A DNA stretch of 10,311 nucleotides, from contig JAUVCP010000044.1 in NCBI GenBank assembly GCA_030590765.1, positions 1 to 10,311 on the forward strand, read 5' to 3'. Every line of letters starts with the position of its first letter. Position 1 is the stretch's first letter. Made by a program: the position numbers and the translations under genes. The notes below the pieces were generated by a model. That model did not search any database. It had not been told where the DNA came from and worked only from the letters and a program-made list of their open reading frames with translations. This document shows, one piece after another, positions 1-6,291 of the stretch. This DNA is from Flavobacteriaceae bacterium (GTDB lineage Bacteria > Bacteroidota > Bacteroidia > Flavobacteriales > Flavobacteriaceae).

Positions 1-518
1 TTTGCTGCATCGAAAAACTGATTTTGCCAGTGATCAAAATTTCCTCCTTTAGCAATCAGATCTCCATTCGCAACGATCAAAGCTGGATCTATCGCATTTA
101 CCTGCTTTGTAATAGCATTAAAAACATGTGGCTTTGACCGACTGTCACCAAGTACTACAAAATCAAATGGCTTATTAGGTTTAACCCCGGTCTTAAAAGT
201 TTTAATTTTTGAACTGACACCGGTAGAATTAACTTTATAAAAATAAGTCTTACCTGTTTTAAGGCTACTTAAATTTACCTCATATAAATATCCACTTTGT
301 TTATAACCAATTAATTCTGCTAATTTTGATTTTTCTATAGTTTTTTTTAAACCATATACAACTGTAAAATCTGATTTCACATCACTTTCCCATCGAATGG
401 TTATTGCAGATTCACTTGGATTTGCCAGATAAGGTAATTTCGTTAAAGTTTGAGCATTTGACAATAAGACACCTGACAGTACAAAAAACATGAAGAATAA
501 AACTTTTAATCTCTTCAT
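1..518 (-). CDS. Secreted metallophosphoesterase with purple-acid-phosphatase-like N-terminal domain (partial, C-terminus off the left edge)
   Basis: The first 172 residues are present and the frame is open to the window edge. Residues 1-22 form a signal peptide (MKRLKVLFF start, long hydrophobic stretch, likely cleavage after NA before Q23), so the enzyme is exported. Residues 24-110 resemble the fibronectin-III-like N-terminal domain of purple acid phosphatases: LPYLANPSESAITIRWES near the start and LKTGKTYFYKV near its end. A calcineurin-type metallophosphoesterase domain starts at about residue 118. FVVLGDSR (D125) and ANGDL (D153) match the first two metal-binding blocks; the GNHD and later histidine blocks lie beyond the edge. 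The family hydrolyses phosphomonoesters or phosphodiesters using two metal ions; the substrate cannot be told here. A second in-frame ATG at 527 would add three residues (MSI); 518 is chosen because it gives a typical charged n-region. The start lies 130 bases beyond the stop of the propeller-toroid gene, and I see no clear promoter box of its own. Confidence 0.87.
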   Translation of the reverse strand, partial: MKRLKVLFFMFFVLSGVLLSNAQTLTKLPYLANPSESAITIRWESDVKSDFTVVYGLKKTIEKSKLAELIGYKQSGYLYEVNLSSLKTGKTYFYKVNSTGVSSKIKTFKTGVKPNKPFDFVVLGDSRSKPHVFNAITKQVNAIDPALIVANGDLIAKGGNFDHWQNQFFDAA

Positions 519-647
519 TATACTCATATAATTTTATCTTATTTAAAAATTAAACCTATTGATATTTCTTAGAAATAAAATTCTAACTTAAAGTGAAATT
601 ACAAAATATCTATAAACTAATACTACATTTATATTCTCACTAAATAA

Positions 648-2807
648 TTACTCAATAATCTTATAATATCTGGCCATCCAGTAAGGCAATAAATATTCAT
701 CTCCTGCCAGTCTGCTCATTCTACTACCACCGTGATCCAGTGCAAAAGGGTTGGTATTGTGACGATGCATTTCTCTCTCTCCAGGATATAATAATTTTTT
801 AGTGGTTTGTCCTCTGTAATTTTCAGGTAAGAATTCCAGATCTTTTCTATGTGAATTCTTTGTTGAATACCTATCCAGATCTACGTTAAATTCTTTTAAG
901 AAAAACATTAATGATTCTTTATCCATATCACCTGATACCGCATAGGTTAACATTTCCCAAAGGCCATCTTTTTCCGGGCGCTCCATCTCCCAGTGTTCAC
1001 GTGTTACTTCTTTATACACTTTTCTCAAATCATTATCAAAAGCATATTTTTCTAAAACATAATAAGTTATAAAAGACATTTCATCATCGGAATGGTTCCA
1101 GCTATCTCCCATAATATCTCCCAAATGATTGTAGTCAAGGGTCTTTTTCATATCTTTCATTGGTGCCTTGATATTTTCCAAGTAACCATGTTTATTCATC
1201 ATTTTATAGGCTTCCTTTTTATAGATCTTTTTCCCTGTTAAATGATAGGCTAATTGCAAACCAGCGATCAAATGGGCACTATTCAATTTTCTATCTGAAA
1301 CATATAGTGGGTACCAGTTTACGTATTCCGGATTCCACCTACCCCATCTGGTTGGTTTGCCATCAAGATCTACAAAATAATAATCATTTTCAATGATATG
1401 TGTCATGATCGCATCAATAAAACTAGCAACCCTTTGTTTTTCTTCGGGAGTTTTAACAATAAACTCATCCATTAAAGAAGCAACAAATAAATAGGCAATA
1501 TACTCATCGGTACTGGTAGTTCCTTTCCAGTCCCATTCTTCTTCCTGAGATGGTCTCCACGCATGTGCATCATTTAAATCTAAAACACCTCTACGCTCAA
1601 AAGTTCGTGAAGGAAATCCTTTTAGCGGATTAACGGTCAACAATCTCTCAAATGATTCAAATGTTTCCCATACATATCTTTTTGCAATTTTTTCTCCAGT
1701 AGTCACATATCGAAAAACCTGACTACCCAGATAAAGTGAGGTCCACAAACCATCATTATCATTATCCTTGGAGTTTGCACTTTTCATATCTCCTGCTTTT
1801 TGATATCGGATCTCATTTACCCAACCAAAACGCATATGATATTTACGAATATCATCCTGAATCTTTTCAGTTTTATTTGCAAGAGTCTGATTGAGATATT
1901 TCACTTTATTCAAACCTGTTTTTGTCAGAAAATAAACATCTCCTTTGCTATCACTTGTAATATCAATAACATAATTCGTATCCAACCAACGTTTTCCGGC
2001 AAAATATCTAAATCCATCTGATTCTTTTAAGTATCCTCCATTATCAGATCCAAACCATAGTTGATTGCCTACTTGCTTGATATCTGTGATTACCGGAACC
2101 GGCAAATTATTATTCTTTTGCTGAATTATCTTACCACTATTACCATCGATAGCATAATAACCATCGATAGTACCCACAAATATTTTTTTAGTATCAAATG
2201 TTATAGATGTTAGATTCTTCCCTTTGTGAATCTCTTTCCATTTACCACCATTCAATCTGTATATGGCTTGGTTCGTTAAATAATAAAATTGCTTATTGAA
2301 CACATATGCATCTATCAATTTTCCTGCTGGCAAATTATGATCAGACAACTTCTTGGTACGCTGAAATAAGGTAGCTTTATTATTTCCCAACAATAAAACC
2401 TTATCATCTGCATTTACTAAAATTCTATTGTATTCGTTCTTGGGAATATACTTATAGATCGTTCCAGCATGTGCATTGGTTAAAAATTCATCTCCATATA
2501 AATAATACAGATACCCGGTACTTTCCTGAATTGAAATATCTACCGGATTTTTTGTTGCCAACAATCTATAAAACATATCTTTTGAAAGTTCACTTTCATA
2601 ATAATCACGAAACAATCCCTTATCGGTCAAAACATATACAATATCGTTATAATCAACTACTACTTTTTTAAATTTGGCCGCTCTTAATTCATCAGATAAA
2701 GTGTATTTTATGGATGTTGCCTGTTTAAATGGTTCATCTTTGATTTGAGCGAAAAAATTGCTTGAATAAATACTGATCAACAAAAAGAAATATATGTTTG
2801 TTTTCAT
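648..2807 (-). CDS. Secreted beta-propeller plus alpha/alpha-toroid protein of unassigned activity
   Basis: The product has 719 residues. The frame extends upstream to a TTG at 2861, but the ATG at 2807 is preferred because it begins a signal peptide directly (MKTNIYFFLLISIYSSNFFA, cleavage before Q21). Residues about 40-305 form short repeated beta-blades such as GTIDGYYAIDGNSGKI and LWFGSDNGGYLKESDG, like the ligand-sensing propellers of Bacteroidota hybrid two-component regulators. There is no kinase, membrane anchor or DNA-binding domain. Residues about 325-719 are helical and aromatic-rich, with GLWTSLYLGSQVFRY (353-367), FPSRTFERRG (398-407), TRWGRWNPEYVNWYP (486-500), NSAHLIAGLQLAYHLTG (509-525) and NHSDDEMSF (571-579). 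This pattern fits an alpha/alpha-toroid of the six-hairpin glycosidase, lyase or epimerase type. Fold assignment is inference; I recognise no catalytic signature. Acidic and His residues in these motifs (D352, D434, E435, H512, D574) are candidates for an active site. The export signal and fold suggest periplasmic or surface action on a glycan. Confidence 0.85.
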   Translation of the reverse strand: MKTNIYFFLLISIYSSNFFAQIKDEPFKQATSIKYTLSDELRAAKFKKVVVDYNDIVYVLTDKGLFRDYYESELSKDMFYRLLATKNPVDISIQESTGYLYYLYGDEFLTNAHAGTIYKYIPKNEYNRILVNADDKVLLLGNNKATLFQRTKKLSDHNLPAGKLIDAYVFNKQFYYLTNQAIYRLNGGKWKEIHKGKNLTSITFDTKKIFVGTIDGYYAIDGNSGKIIQQKNNNLPVPVITDIKQVGNQLWFGSDNGGYLKESDGFRYFAGKRWLDTNYVIDITSDSKGDVYFLTKTGLNKVKYLNQTLANKTEKIQDDIRKYHMRFGWVNEIRYQKAGDMKSANSKDNDNDGLWTSLYLGSQVFRYVTTGEKIAKRYVWETFESFERLLTVNPLKGFPSRTFERRGVLDLNDAHAWRPSQEEEWDWKGTTSTDEYIAYLFVASLMDEFIVKTPEEKQRVASFIDAIMTHIIENDYYFVDLDGKPTRWGRWNPEYVNWYPLYVSDRKLNSAHLIAGLQLAYHLTGKKIYKKEAYKMMNKHGYLENIKAPMKDMKKTLDYNHLGDIMGDSWNHSDDEMSFITYYVLEKYAFDNDLRKVYKEVTREHWEMERPEKDGLWEMLTYAVSGDMDKESLMFFLKEFNVDLDRYSTKNSHRKDLEFLPENYRGQTTKKLLYPGEREMHRHNTNPFALDHGGSRMSRLAGDEYLLPYWMARYYKIIE

Positions 2808-2847
2808 ATAGTGATTTTTTAGAATAAAATATAACTTGATTTTTTTA

Positions 2848-2855
2848 CAAAAATA
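2848..2855 (-). promoter_or_regulatory. Possible -7 promoter box (TATTTTTG) of the propeller-toroid gene
   Basis: Read on the minus strand, the sequence is TATTTTTG, matching the TAnnTTTG -7 element of the Bacteroidota primary sigma factor. It lies 40 bases upstream of the ATG at 2807. No TTG (-33) element is seen at the expected distance, so it rests on one box only. Confidence 0.3.
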
Positions 2856-2857
2856 GG

Positions 2858-2883
2858 ACAAGAAGAAATAAGAAACTTCTTGT
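2858..2883. repeat. Perfect 8-bp inverted repeat next to a promoter box
   Basis: ACAAGAAG (2858-2865) and CTTCTTGT (2876-2883) are exact inverted repeats around a 10-base spacer. On the minus strand the hairpin is followed by CCTATTTTTG, so it could be a weak Rho-independent terminator for the endonuclease/phosphatase-like gene that stops at 3009. It equally lies just upstream of the -7 box at 2848-2855, which is where an operator would sit. I cannot decide between these. The rest of the 201-base gap between the two genes shows no other clear structure. Confidence 0.35.
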
Positions 2884-3008
2884 ATTTTGTTATATACCTG
2901 TTAATTCTTAACTCAAACGCACAATTGTAAACTTTGGGTTTTAAAAGCTTTGAAAACTAAATTATTAACAAAAAAATAGATAAAGTTTCATTTCTTCTAT
3001 ATAAGATT

Positions 3009-3845
3009 CTATTTGATCTTAGCACTGATGTAAACCGGGAAATGATCTGAAGGATATTTCATTTTTTTGACATTGGCGATTACACCATATTTTTCTACGG
3101 TAATATTTTTCTGACTCACAAAAATATAATCAATTCTTCGATTTCTTACCTCACACACCTTAAACCCATTAAATGTCTCATCCGGGCCAAAAGGAAGTTG
3201 TTTACTAACTAATTTTGAATCGTTTAAGTTTTTTGCAATAAATTTTATCGGTGATTCTTCCGGAGTCAGGTTAAAATCTCCCATCAAAAAAACCGATAAA
3301 TTTTCTTTATTGATCTCCTTGATCTTTTTAATGATCAACTCCGCTGATTTTTGTCTTGCCTCTACTCCTTTATGATCAAAATGAGTATTGAAAACCCAGA
3401 ATTTTTTACCAGAATTTTTATCTTGTAAAAGAATATAAGTGCAAATTCTATTGAGTGAAGCATCCCAACCTCTGGATGGTTTATCTGGTATATCTGAAAG
3501 CCAGAAAGTTCCACTTTTCAAATCCTTAAATTTATTCACATTATAAAACACGGCAGAATATTCTCCCTTACCTTTTTCCTTCACATCGGCTCTGGCAACG
3601 CCAACATATTTATATGATTTCAGATTTTCATCAATATAATGGATCTGATGCTCTAAACCTTCCTGTGTTCCCATTACATCTGGTTGATAAAATAGTATCT
3701 GGCTAAGCAATACTTCTTTTCTATTTGGCCAGGAATTTTCACCATCCTTTGGATTATCATAACGAATATTATAGGTCATTAAATTGATATGCTGACCGTA
3801 AGACATTGTAAAAAATAATAAGGCAATTAAAGTTAGTTGTTTCAT
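3009..3845 (-). CDS. Secreted endonuclease/exonuclease/phosphatase (EEP) family hydrolase
   Basis: The 278-residue product begins with a short signal peptide (MKQLTLIALLFFTMSYGQ, cleavage around residue 17 or 18), so it acts outside the cytoplasm. The remainder is a single EEP-fold domain with all its key blocks: MTYNIRYDN with N26, GTQEG with metal ligand E62, FNTHFDH with H155, MGDFN with D190 and N192, RRIDYIF with D239, and the C-terminal SDHFPV with D267 and the general-base H268. It is therefore probably an active metal-dependent phosphoesterase. The family covers nucleases, sphingomyelinases, inositol-phosphate phosphatases and many uncharacterised secreted Bacteroidota enzymes; the length and the RYDNPKDGENSWPNRK block place it in the last group, and the substrate is unknown. 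It is flanked by a 107-base gap to transketolase and a 201-base gap to the propeller-toroid gene, so it is probably a separate transcript. The start is an ATG that begins the signal peptide directly. Confidence 0.93.
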   Translation of the reverse strand: MKQLTLIALLFFTMSYGQHINLMTYNIRYDNPKDGENSWPNRKEVLLSQILFYQPDVMGTQEGLEHQIHYIDENLKSYKYVGVARADVKEKGKGEYSAVFYNVNKFKDLKSGTFWLSDIPDKPSRGWDASLNRICTYILLQDKNSGKKFWVFNTHFDHKGVEARQKSAELIIKKIKEINKENLSVFLMGDFNLTPEESPIKFIAKNLNDSKLVSKQLPFGPDETFNGFKVCEVRNRRIDYIFVSQKNITVEKYGVIANVKKMKYPSDHFPVYISAKIK

Positions 3846-3878
3846 AATTATAAATTGTAAAGACCTATTTCTTGGTTA

Positions 3879-3909
3879 CAAAATGAAAAAGTCAATTGAT
3901 TGTATACAA
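3879..3909 (-). promoter_or_regulatory. Possible promoter of the EEP gene, overlapping the dyad
   Basis: On the minus strand, TTG (3909-3907) and TCATTTTG (3886-3879) are separated by 20 bases. This resembles the TTG / TAnnTTTG layout of flavobacterial promoters with one mismatch in the -7 box. The -7 box lies 33 bases upstream of the ATG at 3845. The TTG falls inside the left arm of the inverted repeat at 3895-3942. Confidence 0.25.
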
Positions 3910-3942
3910 TATCTATGCAGATATATTTTGTATACAATCAAT
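3895..3942 (-). terminator. Long inverted repeat made of two TTGTATACAA palindromes: transketolase terminator or operator
   Basis: ATTGATTGTATACAA (3895-3909) and TTGTATACAATCAAT (3928-3942) are perfect 15-bp inverted repeats. The spacer contains a further 5-bp pair (TATCT 3910-3914 with AGATA 3919-3923, loop ATGC), so the transcript could form an extended hairpin with one 4-base bulge. It begins 10 bases after the transketolase stop. On the minus strand it is followed by TGAC and then TTTTT, as in an intrinsic terminator, although the stem is unusually A/T-rich. Each arm also contains the self-complementary decamer TTGTATACAA (3900-3909 and 3928-3937), which looks like a dimeric regulator site, and the left arm overlaps the candidate promoter of the EEP gene. 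Both roles are possible at once. Confidence 0.55.
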
Positions 3943-3952
3943 CGGCAATAAT

Positions 3953-5977
3953 TTATTTTAAAAGTTTCATGATCTGCACACTAACTTTCTCAGGAGTAAA
4001 TCCTAATTTTTCGTCTAAAACCGTATACGGAGCAGAATATCCAAAAGAATTCAGTCCCCATACAGTTCCATTGTCACCAACCAAGCCTTCTAACGTTACA
4101 GAAAGTCCAGAAGTCAATCCAAATCTTTTAATACCTTCTGGAAGTAATTCCTGCTGATATTCTTTTGATTGACTTCTAAAAAGCCCTTCTGAAGGAACGG
4201 ATAAAATTCTCACTTTTACTCCTTTTTTTTCAATAATTTTTGACGCTTCTACCAAAGTAGATACCTCGGAGCCACTGGCTAAAAGAATAACATCAGGAGT
4301 TTCACTAGAATCTCTTACAATATATGCTCCTTTGTTGATCTGCAATGCTTCTTCAAATCGATCTCCTTCTGCAGGAATATCCTTGATATTTTGTCTTGAT
4401 AAGATCAAAGCAGATGGAGAATTTGTATTTTCCAAAGCAGCTTTCCATGCTGTAGAAGTTTCCAATGCATCAGCCGGACGAAGCACCAACATAGAATTTT
4501 CTCCGCTGTGATTCTTTAATTTCTCCATCAATCTTATTTGTGCTTCTTGCTCAACCGGTTGATGTGTCGGCCCGTCTTCTCCTACTCTAAACGCATCATG
4601 CGTCCACACATATTTTACCGGTAATTCCATTAAAGCAGCCATCCTTACTGCAGGTTTCATATAATCTGAAAATACAAAGAAGGTTCCACAAACAGGAATT
4701 ACCCCACCGTGCAATGCCATTCCGTTCATGATCACGGCCATGGTCAATTCTGAAACTCCTGCCTGAAAAAATGCACCTGAAAAATCTCCTTTTTGAAATG
4801 CAGTAGTTTTTTTCAAGAAGCCATCTGTTTTATCAGAGTTAGACAAATCTGCAGAAGCAACAATCATATTCTCAATTTTTTCTGCATAAACAGATAAAAC
4901 AGCAGAAGAAGCCCCACGGGTTGCAGTATTTTGATTCTGTTTGATCATAGAATAATCAATTTCAGGAATACTACCATTTAAGAACTCATCTAGTTTCTTA
5001 TCTAATTCAGGATTTTCTTTCGACCATTTACTCTTCATATCCTTATGTTCCGATGCCCATTTTAAAAGCTCACCTTTACGTTTTTTATATAAGTCAGTAA
5101 CATCATCAAAGATCCGGAACGGATCTTCAGGGTCTCCACCTAAATTCGCAATGGTACCTGCATAATCACCACCAGCAGCTGAAAGTGGCATTCCATGCGT
5201 TGACACTTGATCTTCAAAGTTTGCTCCATCAGAGTTTACACTTCCTTTACCCATAATGGTTTTCCCAATAATAAGGGTTGGCCTTTCAGCTTCTTCATTT
5301 GCAGATTTTAGTGCATTTCTAATCTCAGCAGCATCATTGCCATTGATTGTAATTACATTCCATCCCCAGGCTTGGTATTTTTTCTCAACATCTTCCTGAT
5401 CTACCTCCTCTACTTTTGTAGATAATTGAATATTATTAGAATCATAGAACATGATCAAATTACTCAATCCTAAATGTCCGGCAATTCTTCCTCCTCCCTG
5501 TGAGATCTCTTCCTGAATTCCACCATCAGAAATAAAAGTATAGGTTTTATGTGCCATCCATTCTCCAAAACGTTCTACCAAGAATCGTTCGGTCATCGCA
5601 GCTCCAATAGCAAGTACATGCCCTTGCCCTAGTGGTCCTGATGTATTTTCAACACCTCTTTGAACATCTAATTCAGGATGACCCGGAGTTACACTATCCC
5701 ACTGACGGAATTGTTTCAGATCTTCCATAGAAAACTTACCAGTTAAACTTAAAACAGAATATAGCATAGGCGACATATGTCCCGGATCTAAAAAGAAACG
5801 ATCCCTAAATGGATAATCCATTTGATTTGGGTCGTATTTTAAGAACTCAGAATATAGAATATTAATAAAATCTGCACCTCCCATTGCTCCACCCGGATGA
5901 CCAGATTTTGCCTTTTCAACAACCGAGGCTGCTAAAATTCTAATATTGTCTGCTGCCTTGTCAGTTACTGTTTTCAT
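3953..5977 (-). CDS. tkt: Transketolase (full length, single chain)
   Basis: The 674-residue product is the cytoplasmic thiamine-diphosphate enzyme that moves two-carbon ketol units between pentose-phosphate and glycolytic sugar phosphates. The frame extends to a TTG at 5986, but the ATG at 5977 gives the expected N-terminus. Visible landmarks: SGHPGG with H26, DPGHMSP with H67, TPGHPE with H100, GPLGQGH (114-120), SDGGIQEE with metal ligand D151, FYDSNNIQ with N181, STHGMP with H261, ATRGAS with R354, E410 (equivalent to the catalytic glutamate), GEDGPTHQP with D468 and H472, and LSRQN with R528. The pyrophosphate domain (about 1-320), pyrimidine-binding domain (about 350-530) and C-terminal domain are all present, and the length is normal. 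Two spots differ from the E. coli or yeast type: SDG replaces GDG, and SEL replaces REH around the catalytic Glu. I believe this is typical of a Bacteroidota subgroup. A dyad follows 10 bases after the stop. Confidence 0.97.
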   Translation of the reverse strand: MKTVTDKAADNIRILAASVVEKAKSGHPGGAMGGADFINILYSEFLKYDPNQMDYPFRDRFFLDPGHMSPMLYSVLSLTGKFSMEDLKQFRQWDSVTPGHPELDVQRGVENTSGPLGQGHVLAIGAAMTERFLVERFGEWMAHKTYTFISDGGIQEEISQGGGRIAGHLGLSNLIMFYDSNNIQLSTKVEEVDQEDVEKKYQAWGWNVITINGNDAAEIRNALKSANEEAERPTLIIGKTIMGKGSVNSDGANFEDQVSTHGMPLSAAGGDYAGTIANLGGDPEDPFRIFDDVTDLYKKRKGELLKWASEHKDMKSKWSKENPELDKKLDEFLNGSIPEIDYSMIKQNQNTATRGASSAVLSVYAEKIENMIVASADLSNSDKTDGFLKKTTAFQKGDFSGAFFQAGVSELTMAVIMNGMALHGGVIPVCGTFFVFSDYMKPAVRMAALMELPVKYVWTHDAFRVGEDGPTHQPVEQEAQIRLMEKLKNHSGENSMLVLRPADALETSTAWKAALENTNSPSALILSRQNIKDIPAEGDRFEEALQINKGAYIVRDSSETPDVILLASGSEVSTLVEASKIIEKKGVKVRILSVPSEGLFRSQSKEYQQELLPEGIKRFGLTSGLSVTLEGLVGDNGTVWGLNSFGYSAPYTVLDEKLGFTPEKVSVQIMKLLK

Positions 5978-6016
5978 ATTTATCAAAGTATTTAATGTTT
6001 AATAATTTATCCATTG

Positions 6017-6024
6017 CAAAAATA
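6017..6024 (-). promoter_or_regulatory. tkt: Possible -7 promoter box (TATTTTTG) of transketolase
   Basis: The minus strand reads TATTTTTG, matching TAnnTTTG, 39 bases upstream of the transketolase ATG. No TTG is seen at the -33 distance. The identical box, at nearly the same distance, precedes the propeller-toroid gene. Confidence 0.3.
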
Positions 6025-6075
6025 GTTAAAATTATGCATATTTTAGTAGGTCATTCTCTGGTTTTTGAACATAAT

Positions 6076-6261
6076 TTACTTCACTTTAAAAGTTTCTTTT
6101 AACAAAATATTCTTTAAAGAATTTCTTACTAACACTTTAAATTTACTCTCTTCAACTACCCAAAATTTAGATTTTACATCCAAAAATGCCAAGGCTGATT
6201 TATCAATTTTTGAGAAAACAAATATGGATACTAAAAAAAGTAATAAAAACACAATAGTCAT
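6076..6261 (-). CDS. Possible small membrane or secreted protein (61 aa), unrecognised
   Basis: The ATG-started frame encodes MTIVFLLLFLVSIFVFSK, a hydrophobic N-terminus that could be a signal anchor or signal peptide, followed by about 43 Lys-rich residues with no motif I recognise (for example DVKSKFWVVEES). It starts 30 bases after the stop of the FAD-dependent oxidoreductase gene on the same strand, with no terminator between them, so co-transcription is plausible. Against it: the sequence is A/T-rich enough to yield hydrophobic Phe/Leu runs by chance, and a 71-codon open frame lies on the opposite strand over the same bases, with a low-complexity Asn/Lys/Ser-rich product. If it is not a gene, the 314-base stretch 5978-6291 holds only the transketolase leader and its candidate promoter box. 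Confidence 0.42.
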   Translation of the reverse strand: MTIVFLLLFLVSIFVFSKIDKSALAFLDVKSKFWVVEESKFKVLVRNSLKNILLKETFKVK

Positions 6262-6291
6262 CTTGAATATGTTAAAATGAATTAGAAACTA

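Noticed and set aside
528..647. Possible promoter or terminator between the propeller-toroid and metallophosphoesterase genes
   Set aside because: Only a 6-bp A/T hairpin (TATTTC/GAAATA) with no T-tract and no TAnnTTTG box; nothing there can be supported.
2143..2170. Direct repeat CCATCGATAG (2143-2152 and 2161-2170)
   Set aside because: It encodes the repeated TIDG / AIDG of a propeller blade and is explained by the protein sequence.
1800..2671. Two plus-strand open frames (1800-2021 and 2471-2671) inside the propeller-toroid gene
   Set aside because: They are antisense shadows of a well-supported coding region, and their products have no recognisable features.
2808..2861. Longer propeller-toroid protein starting at TTG 2861
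   Set aside because: It would place 18 Lys/Tyr/Phe-rich residues before a good signal peptide and would cover the candidate promoter box; the ATG at 2807 is a better start.
4021..4030. Palindrome CCGTATACGG inside the transketolase gene, sharing the GTATAC core with the dyad at 3895-3942
   Set aside because: It lies in conserved coding sequence (the YTVLDEK region) and lacks the flanking TT/AA and partner copy, so coincidence is likely.
6065..6280. 71-codon open frame on the plus strand
   Set aside because: Low-complexity Asn/Lys/Ser/Thr-rich product with no motif, antisense to the better small candidate and opposed to the direction of every other gene.
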